Source: Phytophthora colocasiae
Lineage: Eukaryota; Oomycota; Peronosporomycetes; Peronosporales; Peronosporaceae
Assembly: GCA_018806915.1 (NCBI GenBank)
Contig: JAGKQI010000096.1
Span: 2,108,001-2,172,000, forward strand
DNA length: 64,000 nt
Direction of reading: 5' to 3'
Below, in pieces: positions 1-10,457 of the stretch. Numbering within the stretch: position 1 is the first letter of the stretch; each line of letters opens with the position of its first letter. The position numbers and the translations under genes were made by a program. Under the pieces are notes generated by a model. That model ran no database searches, was not told the DNA's origin, and saw nothing but the letters and a program-made list of their open reading frames with translations.

Positions 1-129
1 CACCCGGAGAGCAGCTTTGCGCTTATCAATTGGCTGGAGCATGAAGAAGTGCACGTGGTCGACCACAACGCCTACAGGAAAGCGCGGAGATCCGGCAGCT
101 TAAGCGATCGTATTGAAAAGATCGACTGA
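1..129 (+). CDS. 3' end of an unidentified gene (partial)
   Basis: The first 129 bases read in frame 1 without a stop and end at TGA (127-129), giving the last 42 residues of a protein that begins left of the window. The tail is polar and charged, rich in His, Glu, Arg and Ser, and ends in a Lys-Ile-Asp. No family can be recognised from this fragment. It lies tail-to-tail with the minus-strand acetyltransferase gene that ends at 243. Codon use fits the neighbouring host genes. Confidence 0.5.
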   Translation, partial: HPESSFALINWLEHEEVHVVDHNAYRKARRSGSLSDRIEKID

Positions 130-242
130 ATAGTCGGTAGTTTGGGACAGTATATCTGCAAAGACACAAAAAATACACACCTCATAGAGAAATCACCATA
201 CACTTACATGTACTGTACTCGGTACTTGTTAGCATTCTTGAT

Positions 243-1124
243 CTACCGGGTCTTTTTCGTCTCTACTTCGGTTGACGCTGATTCCTCCTTCTGCAGCACC
301 TGATGCAGCTTGTGCTGCAAATGCTCCTCCACTACTCCCCACTCACTGTTAATAGCTGAAAACACAACTGTGTCACAGTTGCAGGTCTTAACAATACGGT
401 GCTTTCGCATGACGCCTTCAAACGTAAAGCCCAACGAGTGTGCAGCGCGTCGAGCCCGCACATTGTGTCCATCACATCGCCACTCCACCCGGCGATACCC
501 TTCACCAAACAGATATTTCAGCAGCAGCAGCACAGTCTCAGTTAGTGCTGCTGTCCCTTGAAATGCTGGAGCGAGCCACAAGTGCATTAGCTCAATGCGG
601 AGATTCCGTGGAGAGTGTTCACCCAACGTCACCATTCCAATCGGTATTTTGCTGTTACTCTCCACCAGTATGAAATGGCGGGCGTCCACCTCTTCGCTAG
701 CATAAAAGCTTTCGAACTCAGCCACAGAGGTGAACGGTCCGTGTGGCAGATATCTCCAGATCATCTCGTCAGCGTCGAATTTCAAGTTACGAAAAATCCC
801 ATCACATGGCTTCCCGCAGGACACAGCGAAGAGGTCAGCGCTGTCCTTAGATGCTTTGAAATCTCTTATACAAATACGCTTCCCCTCCAGCATCTTGCAG
901 TCCCCGAGCGGCTTAGGGCAAAGCTCTAGGTTCTTGGCCCTTTCCAGTAGCTCGTCGTAAAGTAGGGGTTTCTGCTCGCCCAGCGTGGCCGGCAACCCCA
1001 CCGCCTCCTGGGTCATACGGTCGAACGATCCCCCTTGTCGTAGCAGCAGAAATACTGCCAACAGCGAGCCCACAAACACCAGGGCACCCGCCGCGATGCC
1101 TATGAGCACAACTGGTGTCAGCAT
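243..1124 (-). CDS. Membrane-anchored GNAT-family N-acetyltransferase (RimJ/RimL-like)
   Basis: A 293-residue single-exon protein. Residues 5-28 form one hydrophobic segment next to the N-terminus, giving a probable type-II membrane anchor. Residues about 80-260 fit the GNAT fold of the Acetyltransf_3 (RimJ/RimL) kind: a stretch ending PIGMVTL (strand 4), an EL.HLWLAP strand, a segment around FQGTAALTE where the acetyl-CoA pyrophosphate loop lies, and RVEWRCDGHNVRARRAAHSLGF, the usual Asn plus 'A...LGF' strand-helix pair near the C-terminus. The family moves an acetyl group from acetyl-CoA to an amino group. The substrate here is unknown; related eukaryotic proteins are poorly characterised. 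Membrane anchoring is inferred from hydrophobicity only. The start ATG (1122-1124) is the first in frame and lies directly before the hydrophobic segment. Confidence 0.8.
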   Translation of the reverse strand: MLTPVVLIGIAAGALVFVGSLLAVFLLLRQGGSFDRMTQEAVGLPATLGEQKPLLYDELLERAKNLELCPKPLGDCKMLEGKRICIRDFKASKDSADLFAVSCGKPCDGIFRNLKFDADEMIWRYLPHGPFTSVAEFESFYASEEVDARHFILVESNSKIPIGMVTLGEHSPRNLRIELMHLWLAPAFQGTAALTETVLLLLKYLFGEGYRRVEWRCDGHNVRARRAAHSLGFTFEGVMRKHRIVKTCNCDTVVFSAINSEWGVVEEHLQHKLHQVLQKEESASTEVETKKTR

Positions 1125-1246
1125 TATTTATCGTTGTCAAAATGCGTATCTTTGTGGATATCCCATGAAATAAATATACATCATCGTGGCTAGTTTTGTA
1201 AATAGAATCTGAGGTGGTCATCATTTAGGCCATTCCGCATTGAGGG

Positions 1247-1654
1247 ATGAACGCAGCGCAGGCGCCTTCGCAGAGCAAGCGGCCACCCGAGAAGGGCTCG
1301 TTCCCATTGGACCACTATGGAGAGTGCAAACCAGCTATGAAGGAGTTCCTGGCCTGCATGCGCGAGCATGGCAACAGTCATATTGACTGCAAGAAGCTCT
1401 CGGCCGCGTATCTGCAGTGCCGCATGGACAAGTGCGTAAATATTTATTCTCAACATCAATACAGAGTGATGGTCTCACTGTTTCTTTTTCTTGCTGACAG
1501 AGGATTGATGAAGCCTGAGGAACTGGAGAAACTTGGATTCCATGAAGAAGGCATGAAAAAAACGTGGACGGAGCAGACGAATGAGGGACGGAAGGAAGAG
1601 GAGGGCTTCGTGGCAGGTATGGGCGTCAAGAAATCCCGCTACGACAAGAAGTAA
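1247..1654 (+). CDS. COX19: COX19, twin CX9C cytochrome c oxidase assembly factor (two exons)
   Basis: Two cysteine pairs of CX9C spacing are visible: C-KPAMKEFLA-C and C-KKLSAAYLQ-C, the CHCH fold oxidised in the mitochondrial intermembrane space. The downstream GLMKPEELEKLGF matches the conserved COX19 tail. An intron at 1432-1500 (69 bp, GTGCGT...GACAG) interrupts the codon for Lys62. It is a multiple of three and has no stop, so the unspliced reading stays open and would add 23 unlikely residues. Splicing gives the family sequence CRMDK-GLMKPEE and about 112 residues. COX19 works with COX11 and copper delivery during complex IV assembly. The start ATG lies 122 bp from the divergent acetyltransferase start, so the two genes share a promoter region. 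The C-terminus is lysine-rich. Confidence 0.9.
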   Translation: MNAAQAPSQSKRPPEKGSFPLDHYGECKPAMKEFLACMREHGNSHIDCKKLSAAYLQCRMDKCVNIYSQHQYRVMVSLFLFLADRGLMKPEELEKLGFHEEGMKKTWTEQTNEGRKEEEGFVAGMGVKKSRYDKK

Positions 1655-1763
1655 CAGCGCTACTTCTCTCTCTCCTTGCACATGAGAAAGAGATTTTCTC
1701 TAGATATCTATCTCCTGACCAGACAGAGTCAACTAACAATCAAAATGAGGGCGACGTCACTCT

Positions 1764-4241
1764 CTATTTCCCAGTTCGACGGATCTCCGCTGCCTCCAGC
1801 TCCAAGATACGCAGACGTAGCGAACTCATCTCAGCTGCAGCTTGGCGTGCATTCGTCTGTAGTTGTTTTTCTAGGACCTGGACGCGCACCCGCAGCAGAG
1901 CTTCCTGCGTATCTGCGACTTCACTATCAGTCTCTGGCGTCTCGGTTCCGGGTTCATGCTGAGCTCGTGCTGGTCGCTCTGATACTTCTGTTGACTGCTG
2001 TGCAACTGTCTGCTCAAATTGACGGATCACTTTCTCCTGCATCCGTACCGCTTTCTGACAAGCGCAAGGAGGTGAGCTTGATGATCAAAAGCTGTTCAGT
2101 AACGAAAGAAAGCTTCACTCACCTTGAGAGTTGCTGCTTGCTGCTTGTCACGCTGTAGGCGCTGCACCAAGGCTGACTGTACAAGATGGGCCTCCTGCAG
2201 CTTGGCGTGGCGCGTGTCTAGGTCAGCGTACGAATCCAACGATTGCTGGGCATCTGCAAGCTGCTGCTTCACATCTTGATAGTCGTGATCCAGCTCCTTG
2301 TACTTCGTGGCCAACAATGTGAACCGTTGGGACGCTGCTTGGTGCTCCAGACGGACAGGAAAAGCCACTCCATTGGGATTGGTGGACGCTAGCAGCTCGC
2401 CTACTTGCTCTTGCTCACGACGTTGCGCAACTTCGACCTGCTCTTTCAGCGTTTGCAGCTCTTCGTCTTTTTGGCGCACCGTTCGCTGTGAATTGATGCA
2501 CGTCAGAAAACGATGTGAAGTCGCAGAATGGGAAACGCTTACCCGCAAGGCTATGATCTCCATACCGCACGACTTGATAGCAGCTAAACGCATATCCAGC
2601 TCACTGTGGAGCTGCGCAAATAGCACGGAGAAAGGTTAGTATCGGATGGATGGATGCGCCATGACGCTAACAACGCACTCTTTCGATTTGTTGGCGCTGC
2701 GCAGTTCCTTCACCTTGCAAGTGGATCAACTGCTTTCTCAACAAGGTATTCGTATCTTCCGCATCATCTGTACTGCATACTTGGGAGCCTAGATTTTGCT
2801 GCTGAAGGTGTGTCGGTCGCTGGTTTTTCATGGCTTCGTCACCAGAGGAAGGTTTGGCAAGTAACTCTGCAACTATACCAGACACACCACCAGCATCGCA
2901 AATTGAAGCGACAGGGTGGCGGTTGAGTCCACGCAAAATTGCTCCCATCCAAGCAATTGCTGGTCGTGGTGAACGCTTCCAGCGGTTTGTGCAGATTACG
3001 CGTCGCGTTGGGGTGCCATCTACAAAGTTGCCCCAGCCAGGAGCGTCCCACCAACGTAATCGCAAGGCAACGTGACCAAAAATACGACTATCGCCGTCAA
3101 GCGTGATCGGAATGACAGTCTGTCGTAACGGTGAGCCGTCCTTCCTAACACCAGCCGAGGAGAGGTGCAGCTTCCCACGACCAACATGGCTGTGGGCCAT
3201 TGGTGAGGTTTTGAAGAGTGCGATATCCACCGCAGATGCTGAAATGTCGTGACTGCTTCCGGCTTGTACGGCAAAATTGAGCGGAAATAACCATTCATAC
3301 ACCCCTGAAGCACTGCCCGTGGTTGGGGACGACGAAGGCGTAATCCCAGTTCGCTTGTATCCCATTCTTGGTATATTTTCTGCAGCGATATTAAAGTCCG
3401 GGAGGGTTTGACCATCTTGAAGGAGAGTGAAGCTGCTTTCGAGTACGGCCATTTGTCCAGTAGGCTCGGGTATGGTTGAATTGGCACCACCATCAATGTG
3501 AAGGTTTACCATGGCGGTAAGGCTTGTGCAGTCAAGTGGTAGTGCTTCGACTTCGCTTCCAGTAATTACAACGGGCGTGAAATACTCCACTGTGATTTCG
3601 ACCTGCTCCAGGGAGTTAGTTCTTGTACTGGAGTTTTGACTTCGAGAAGTGGTGTGCAACGAAACATAAATACTAGCTGGAGAAGTTGAGGCCAACGTGC
3701 TGCTGGTGTCAGATGATGGAAAAGCAAGCGCGAAACGCACCTGTTGAAGCTGGCACCCGGTTTTAGCAAGTGGGAGTACACAGGTTCCAAGCAAGAAATC
3801 TTCTTGATGACTGGCTCCGCGCTCCACTAGCTCAAGCTTTAGCGACAGCAGTGCATTCGCTTGATCATCCCCTGTCCTTGGCCCATTTTCGGCTTCTTGA
3901 TCGAGTAGCTCCGACCATCCTGACGGTAATGTAATCGCTAAAACTTCGTTCCACGAAGGCGATGCACTACCCTCTACAACGCGCGTTGCAGTATATGGAG
4001 GGCAGTTTTGCTCGTACAGTACCCTGCCGTCTGGAGCTGAAGTGGATGCTGTTTTGCCTCCTCGAAAGCATTGAACCAGATCGGAAGATGCGGCAAAAGC
4101 ACCAACTGAAGCTACCACGTATGTGTTGAGCTGTTCTCCCTGGGTACCAGGGCACGAATTTGGGCTGCCCAGCTCCGTTGATTGTTCTTTTGGAACGAGA
4201 ACATTCAGATGCCGTCCGAAATGCACAAGAACCGTGAGCAA
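1764..4241 (-). CDS. C2-domain / coiled-coil protein, possibly CEP120-like centriolar protein (four exons)
   Basis: Four exons join in phase: 4241-2679, 2611-2543, 2485-2123 and 2054-1764, with introns of 67, 57 and 68 bp (donors GTGCGT, GTAAGC, GTGAGT), giving 761 residues. The N-terminal half has two beta-rich stretches fitting C2 domains: residues about 1-200 (with ...SPSWNEVLAITLP, a C2-type edge) and about 240-420 (ending HVALRLRWWD). A low-complexity linker rich in Ser and Thr follows. The last 270 residues are heptad-rich coiled coil with many Gln and Glu. C2 modules followed by a coiled coil are the plan of CEP120, a centriole elongation factor, and oomycete zoospores build basal bodies. 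The identity rests on architecture rather than signature residues and is tentative. It is divergent from the anoctamin gene. Confidence 0.7.
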
Positions 4242-4541
4242 GTCTCCTCCGCTCGAGTCGGTTGCGCTGAATGGTCTATTACGCAGCCACCGTTTAGTTA
4301 CGCCAACGATTCCATGAACACCACAGAAGAGAGTCTACCTTGTACTCCGGAGGTCGTTGGAAGAATCGGTGATGTCTTTCGCAGCCGGCTGCAGCGCCAG
4401 ACCGACTTGCGGCTTGTGCAGAGAGGACATGCATGCCCTCCCGCTGACTGCTCGGCCCGGTACTGTGTCGCGCGACTCGTCGGGAACAGCCAATCTTGAA
4501 ACGGCGTTTGGCGATCTTATCAAGTCAAAGGTGGAGCTGCC
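4242..4541. promoter_or_regulatory. 300-bp divergent intergenic region between the C2/coiled-coil gene and the anoctamin gene
   Basis: The two genes start 300 bp apart on opposite strands, so both promoters must lie here or overlap the first exons. An ATG at 4314 opens a 62-codon reading frame in the same frame as the anoctamin but is closed by TGA at 4497-4499. It is either an upstream ORF in the 5' leader or chance. No clear oomycete initiator could be assigned by eye. Confidence 0.35.
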
Positions 4542-7500
4542 ATGTCATACGACTCGGTGGCAGTGGGGATTGTTGCCAGCCCTGGGGCGTCACCCCGTGG
4601 CGAGCATATCAACGAATGTTTCTACTACACACTGGTGTTCCCAGCACCGTCGACTCAAGAGATGCCACGCATCAACTACAGCGAAATTTGTGAAATGCTT
4701 CGTGGAGTGACAGCAGGGGGACCAGCACGTGAGGCTCGTGCAATTGGTGAGCTCCGTAGAGCTTGGGAAACCAAGTTTCGTTCGGGTCCACCAATGGATC
4801 AGGATATGATTCCATTCTCGACTTTGCAAAAACTTATGCGGGACGTTGTTATTGCGCGGTTCTCCGCGTTGTCAGGAATGACGATCCGCGCGGAAACTGG
4901 GAGCCAAGATGACGGTCAGGTTTTGTTGAGCTTTCGTCCTTCTTTGGCACTGTTAAGGGCCACAGCAGATCGACTCAAGATGCGAGTGCCGATTTCAAGC
5001 GCCCTTGAAATTGGGCCAAAAGACAACAACAACAAGGACGAAAAACTCTGGGGACAATCCGAAGCACAGGAAAAGCTCTATCTCCTTTTTCTAGAGGGCA
5101 AAATTGCTGCGGAAGACGCCCAAATTTTCGATTATGAGGACAGCGGAATGTGGTCTCGCCGGCTGTGTGCTCTCAAGCGTTTTTCCGTGGGTCCGATGAA
5201 AGCTGAAGAAGAGGTTGGATATCTTCCGTTCCGCGATTTGTCTGCGCTTCGCTACGTGTACCGACAGATTGATGATGAAGGAGACGGAGGTAGTGACATT
5301 GACGGCAGCACCTTATCGCCATTTCGTGTGGTAGACAAGATCCGGCTGACGAAGGCTTTGATAGACGCAGAGTTCGATTGCGACGCTCTATTGGAGCGTG
5401 GGTTACTGGAACATCATCTTTGTACGCACACTTACAGAACTACAGATGTGGATACGTGCCTGAATGTGCTTCGGGCGCAGTGGCATGCACTCTCAGGCCC
5501 CTGGAGAGATATTTCCCAGTGTTTCCGTCGATCAGAACCGACGACAGACCCCCTCATCCACGTGCGAAACTACTTTGGCGAACAAATCGCGCTCTGTACG
5601 TCTGCTACTAGTCTTTCCTCTCTGTTTTAGTGAACTAACTACCGTGTTCTCTGTAGACTTTGCGTTTGCTTCGTTCCACGCGTCCGCACTGAAAACCCTT
5701 GGGATACTGGCACTCATTCTCGCACTTGTAGCATTGAAGACTTCACCCAAAGAAGCAGAGGCGGTTTTCTGCTTGTGTTCCTGTGCATTCCTCGGTATAT
5801 ATGTGCGCAAATGGGAACTACAGGAGGCACGTCTTGCTGCTCGTTGGTCTGGTGGAACTCCCAAGGATGGCAACAATGCTGTTAACCCGTTGCTACAGTT
5901 ACCAAGACCTCAGTTTCGCGGCAAGATGCGGCGTAGTCCTGTCACTCTGCGTTTGGAACCGTATTCATCGGTGGGGCAAGATATTACCCGGCGTGTGGCA
6001 TCAGCGCTCATGCTTGTGGCGCTTACTTTGCAGCTTGGAGCGAGCAACGCGGTGCTGGTAGCAAGCAATCGCTTCCAGGCTCTCGCATCCGAGACATCCT
6101 CGAGGTTTAACGTGGCGCTGTGTGTGGTCGCACTGATCACGAAATGTGCTATTCCACACCTGGCGCGTTGCAGCCAAGCACTCACGAACTGGGAAAACCA
6201 TCGACTACAGCGTGACTACGACTCCCAATTAACGTTTAAGTTTGCAGTGCTGCAGAGTGCTAATTCTTTTGGCGCGTTGTGGGGATTAGCATTTCTGCGT
6301 CCGTTACGCTGCAAACTTGGTCAGTGCCAGTACCCTGAGCACTCTGGAGTCAGTATCTCAAGTCATGACCAAGCTTCTCGCATGCTGGTGATACTTTTAG
6401 GGCTGGATGTCGCTATAGCTTTGTGGGGGTTACGCTGGGCTGTATGGCGATTCATTTGCAGGATGTGGAACGATTGGAGACAAGTGTTAACAGAGATGGT
6501 AACAAGACGCTATCGAATTATGGGGCGAGAGCAAGGAGGGGCTACTGGATCAACGATAACACTGCTGAAGTCTGCTACCCCCGTTGGATTGAGTATCGAA
6601 TCCGATTTAGCGCTGGCACCGTACGAGGGGGTGCTCTTTGACTATGCTCAGATGTTGATACCTCTGGGATTTGTGGCTTGGTTCGCTCCCTTAGCTCCTC
6701 TTTCAAGTTGTGTACTAGCCTGGATTGTTGCAGCGTTGCAAATACACGCAGATGCACACAATTTGTGCTACGATACACAACGACCCTTTCCGATTCAAGC
6801 ACTCTCTTTGGGTTCGTGGCTTGGCTACTTGCACGTGCTGAGGGTTGGCGCTGTTCTTCACTCTACCATCTTTATGCTGATGATTTTTGTTGATACGACT
6901 GCTGCCGACCTGGATAACAAGACGTTTGAGCAGCGAGTGGTGACGTTGGGTGGTCTATTCACTCTTGTCGGCTGGGCCGCCTATGCGCTAAAAAGCCACC
7001 AAGACTTGACTGACGAGCGTCGTCTTAAGCTACTGAAGGCTAGGCAAGCGGCGTTGGAAAGTAAATATCTTGGACATTTGGGCACACATCTGGCGGCAAG
7101 TGCGAAGGCGTCCTTGCCTCGGGGGCGAGATTTTTACTCTGGGGTTCCTCGCTACGTGGTAATTGGTGACAAGGGCGAGGAAGATGCGGCTGACGAAATC
7201 CGTGAACAACGCGAAAAACTGGAAGACGAAATGAAAAACCTGGAGAAGAATATAAAAGAGCTTCGTGATAGTGCAGACAGTGCCCCAAGTGTGGGTGATC
7301 TCCATGTAAACGTACAAGGAGTGAGTCTACTTCCGATTGCCTCGCCAATTCAATCCCTCGTGCAGTTATGCGTGCAATCTGGGACCACCGGGACAGGAAG
7401 CTCCTTAATGGCTAGCAAGAAAAGAGGAGGTGGATACACTTCGACTTCGTCGACTCCAGTTGAAAACACGTCGGTGAGCAAGAAAAGTCGCTCACCACTG

Positions 7501-8061
7501 TGGCATGAGCCCTTCGTATTGCCTGTAACAGCTCTGGGGGACGTGCTAGCCTTGCGTCTATGTGATGGAGGACCGCTGGCCTCGACAAAGCAACGGGTTT
7601 TGGGACGTGCGCAGCTCTCAATCGAAGATGTCATCTCCCGTACGAGCAACATAGCGCAACCCATAATTGCGGAGCTCCCTGCTGCCACCTCAGAAATGAA
7701 ACCTGACAAACCAATTCCTTCAGAATCGTCGCCCTCTTCATCATCGGACGAAGCAGGTGACATAACTTCACTTAGACCATCCGTACCGAAGCGTCGATCA
7801 TCGAGCTTCAAGCCTTCCTCGCGTACGTTGGAACCACCTATGGCGGCGTACGAGTTACCGTTGGAGCTACCCGCGTCATTACGACGGACGAAGCAGTCGG
7901 AACTGGCCAAGCATGGCCCTCCAAGACTTGCCCTCCGTTGTGGAGTTCGGCTGAACATGCTGGGCTTGCGACTCGTGCAGCTGCGTCGACTACGCGAGAA
8001 GCTTGCTCTCCTACGCTCACAAGAGATTCAGCTATCGAACTGGGGAAGAACGGAGCAGTAA
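4542..8061 (+). CDS. Anoctamin/TMEM16 membrane protein with C-terminal C2 domain (two exons)
   Basis: Exon 1 is 4542-5595 and exon 2 is 5657-8061, with a 61-bp intron (GTACGT...TGTAG) splitting the Tyr of IALYFAF; the product has 1152 residues. Anoctamin landmarks in order: the N-terminal cytosolic dimerisation-type region (1-330), I/V-RNYFGEQIALYFAF at the start of TM1, a W-E-L-Q-E-A...RW stretch after TM2, ALTNWENHR, and the block EGVLFDYAQMLIPLGFVAWFAPLAPL. TMEM16 proteins are calcium-activated chloride channels or lipid scramblases. About ten hydrophobic segments lie between residues 350 and 810. The tail (about 830-1152) has a charged helix, then a C2-like sandwich (VNVQGVSLLP...WHEPFVLPV...VLGRAQLSIEDV), an unusual fusion. 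In the calcium-site helices the usual EYxEM reads DYAQM and EIRLD reads QIHAD, so some ligands are lost. Confidence 0.87.
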
Positions 8062-8152
8062 AACTTGATCAACAGAGTGAAGTGGCTGCTGGTGAATAAC
8101 TTAAGGCGTCCATTGTGAAGTTGTCTATCTGCCTAGTGAGTGGAAGATGGGT

Positions 8153-9376
8153 TCAGCGGAGCTCCATGGATTCGCGGACCCAGCAGAATGCAGGAGATTC
8201 CTGTGCTTCCCGAGCGCTTTGGATCTGTTGTTGGAGATATTGTTGCTGGGCATGAAGCTCCCATTGCGCTCTGGCAATGGCGTTCTCGTCGTAGGCGCGG
8301 CCTGCACTGTCACTACCAGTGCTACCTCTGCTGCTGCCGTCCGAGTCAGGCTCTTCTGTCATGTACTTGGATAACGTTCGCGGAGGTTTGCCCCCGAGGC
8401 CCTTGATGTGGCTCACACCGACGTCACTGCCACCTCTGCCCGTGAGCCTTCTCATGAGATACAGCATGCAGATCGTAGGGAAGACGCTGGGGATGATGTT
8501 GTACAGAATCAGATACACGATCATGGACATGGGAGTGCCTGACTCGTTCAACACCAGGGCCAGCAAGCGCACCACGTCCGACACAATGAAGATGAAGATG
8601 GCAAGCATGAGTTGGTTGAGCGATTTCTCCACACTACTCGCAGGGACAGTGCCACGAGCGAGCAACAGACGGCGGCGCAAACGGAAGCCCTGGTAGCCCA
8701 ACAGAAGGCCGTACGTCAGCACGACTGCCACACCTGAATACGTCAGCACGCCTCGAAGGGTGCTACTCATGAAGCTGTACTGGCCGTAGATGTTGTCACT
8801 GTATTTGGACAGTAGAATGGGCACAATCAGTCCCCAAAGCACGAGCAATGAGTTGAGCACCGCCACGAGTTTGGTCATGCGACGGCGCGCGAGTCGCTGA
8901 CCTGCCGAGACGACACCAGCCCAGCAGATAGCCAGATACGACTTGCAGAACGATAGCAGTAGTAGTGAGTAGAGGCGGCAAATGTACATGGCTTCCCAGC
9001 TCTGGGACGTAGGGTACCATATCCACTCGATGGCTTCAGGAAGCTGCAGCAGTGTCGACACGAGCAGCGTCACGTGGAAGGCCTTCTTAGCGCCTCGACT
9101 CGAGTACAGGAAGTGCAGGGATGTGCGCCAAACCACAGCCAGGGACAACGGGATGTACAGCAGCAGCGCCAGCCAGCCACAGACCCTCAGCGCTGTCAAC
9201 TGCTTCTGTAGCACCGTTTCGCGGTCGTCTTCGTCCGTAGCGCCAGTCGTAGTCGTCGTGGGTGGAGCTCCTGTGTCTGATTCCTGTTGGGTGCTGTTGA
9301 AGGCGCAGCAGACGCCCGAGAGCGCCACCACTAGCAGCAGCAGCAGCAGCGAACAGCTCTGCAGTCCGCGTGCCAT
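8153..9376 (-). CDS. Seven-transmembrane protein with signal peptide (THH1/TOM1-like or GPCR-like)
   Basis: Read from ATG at 9374-9376 this is a 407-residue protein. An in-frame ATG 39 codons upstream (9493) is possible, but the downstream one places a classic signal peptide at the very N-terminus (Met-Ala-Arg-Gly, then an eight-residue Leu/Val run and Cys-Cys-Ala-Phe). A Thr/Asp-rich luminal stretch of about 45 residues follows, then seven hydrophobic segments with short basic loops (for example RLRRRLLLARG between TM5 and TM6). The cytosolic tail is Ser/Gly-rich, then Gln-rich (QQQYLQQQIQ), suggesting a short amphipathic helix. Size and topology suit THH1/TOM1/TOM3-type proteins or an orphan GPCR-like receptor. 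No DRY or NPxxY motif is evident. It is convergent with the anoctamin gene, with 91 bp between stop codons. Confidence 0.75.
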   Translation of the reverse strand: MARGLQSCSLLLLLLVVALSGVCCAFNSTQQESDTGAPPTTTTTGATDEDDRETVLQKQLTALRVCGWLALLLYIPLSLAVVWRTSLHFLYSSRGAKKAFHVTLLVSTLLQLPEAIEWIWYPTSQSWEAMYICRLYSLLLLSFCKSYLAICWAGVVSAGQRLARRRMTKLVAVLNSLLVLWGLIVPILLSKYSDNIYGQYSFMSSTLRGVLTYSGVAVVLTYGLLLGYQGFRLRRRLLLARGTVPASSVEKSLNQLMLAIFIFIVSDVVRLLALVLNESGTPMSMIVYLILYNIIPSVFPTICMLYLMRRLTGRGGSDVGVSHIKGLGGKPPRTLSKYMTEEPDSDGSSRGSTGSDSAGRAYDENAIARAQWELHAQQQYLQQQIQSAREAQESPAFCWVRESMELR

Positions 9377-9713
9377 ACTACTCGGTTCCGCGCTGCTTTT
9401 ACTATGGCGGTCGTTTGCTGCATGGCACTGGACCGGCTCCTGACTCCTTTTTCTAGCTGACTTTAGGGTACAAACACCAACTGTACACCACATTTGCCAT
9501 ACAAAGGAAGGTCAGCCGTATGAACCCATCCTGGCCACGCTCCTGCCGCATGTGCCGCCTGCATCTTCAGCTTCGACGTCGGAGCGGAGACTTGGCCAAC
9601 AGGTAATACATGTAGGCCGCTTATGGCGTACGATGCAGCATAATAATAACATTCCTCCACAGTATATAAAGAGACTGCAAGTATCTACAGGAGACAAGCA
9701 AGCCAGCATCATG
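9377..9713. other. Intergenic stretch, no supported gene
   Basis: About 340 bp upstream of the 7TM gene. Several short frames are open on both strands but none has a recognisable domain. A TATA-like run (TATATAAAG at about 9662-9670) is present without clear assignment. Nothing else is seen. Confidence 0.3.
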
Positions 9714-10124
9714 CTAAGTAGCTGCTGTCACGCGGACAAGTCGGAGGTCGAAGGCTTTGGTCGCGCCGCCACATTGTCGAGCCGCGCCGTGTGTCCTAAT
9801 GGGCCGTCGTAGAGACGGCGCATTGCAATGCTGGCGTCGTCCTGCCGCGGCACAGGCGCGTCCACAAGCGCCGCGCTCAAATCGCCCACGAGCTCTGGCG
9901 CTCGAGGTCGGAAGAGCGTTTGCTTGCCTCGCGCCCGCCTCTGACTCATCTGCCTTTGGTCCACCGACGGCGTCGGCGACGTCGTTGTCGTTGAAGTTGA
10001 CTACGCAACAGAGACTCAAACTCCGCGCCGTATCCGATACCAGTAGCGAGCAAGGTATCAGCAAGTTGACCATGTAAGGCGCAGAGGCTTCAGCTTCACC
10101 GACAAGCGACTGAGCGGTAGCCAT
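9714..10124 (-). CDS. Hypothetical small protein, doubtful
   Basis: An open frame of 136 residues starts at ATG 10122-10124, divergent from the ABC transporter. The first 55 residues look protein-like (hydrophobic stretch YMVNLLIPCSLLVSD). The C-terminal two thirds are Arg/Ala/Cys-rich, as expected of a chance reading of GC-rich DNA. From about 9964 a second minus-strand frame looks more protein-like (FRPRAPELVGDLSAAL...), so an unseen intron or a one-base error may join the first part of one to the second part of the other. No family is recognised. Confidence 0.3.
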   Translation of the reverse strand: MATAQSLVGEAEASAPYMVNLLIPCSLLVSDTARSLSLCCVVNFNDNDVADAVGGPKADESEAGARQANALPTSSARARGRFERGACGRACAAAGRRQHCNAPSLRRPIRTHGAARQCGGATKAFDLRLVRVTAAT

Positions 10125-10457
10125 GATGGAATTGGAGGTCAGTGCTGTCCGATTTGAGCCCTTGCGTTGAAGAAGATAAGAGGCTGCTAGAGAATAGCTA
10201 AATTCAGGGAAAACTAATAACCTTAGGAGATTCTTACTCAGGAAGAATACTGTACCTGAATGTGGATATACAGTACTATCTGTCTTGAGTCACAAATAAG
10301 CATTCTTTACGTAAATATAGAGGGAATAAAATAACACCTGGTCATAAAACCTCCTTTGTCTATCTTTCAAAAATTAGATATTAAAGGTTATGTGGTTTTA
10401 GGCAGAATGTTGCTGGACTAATCTAGCAGTAGTGAAGAAGCTCGGGAGCCAGGAAGG
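10125..10457. promoter_or_regulatory. Divergent upstream region of the ABC transporter
   Basis: 333 bp, noticeably AT-richer than its flanks (for example runs around 10270-10390), between the doubtful minus-strand frame and the transporter start. It is the likely promoter of the transporter. No specific site is identified. Confidence 0.35.

Noticed and set aside
9757..10077. 106-codon plus-strand frame opposite the doubtful minus-strand frame
   Set aside because: GC-rich chance frame, with Arg/Ala/Pro/Ser composition and no domain.
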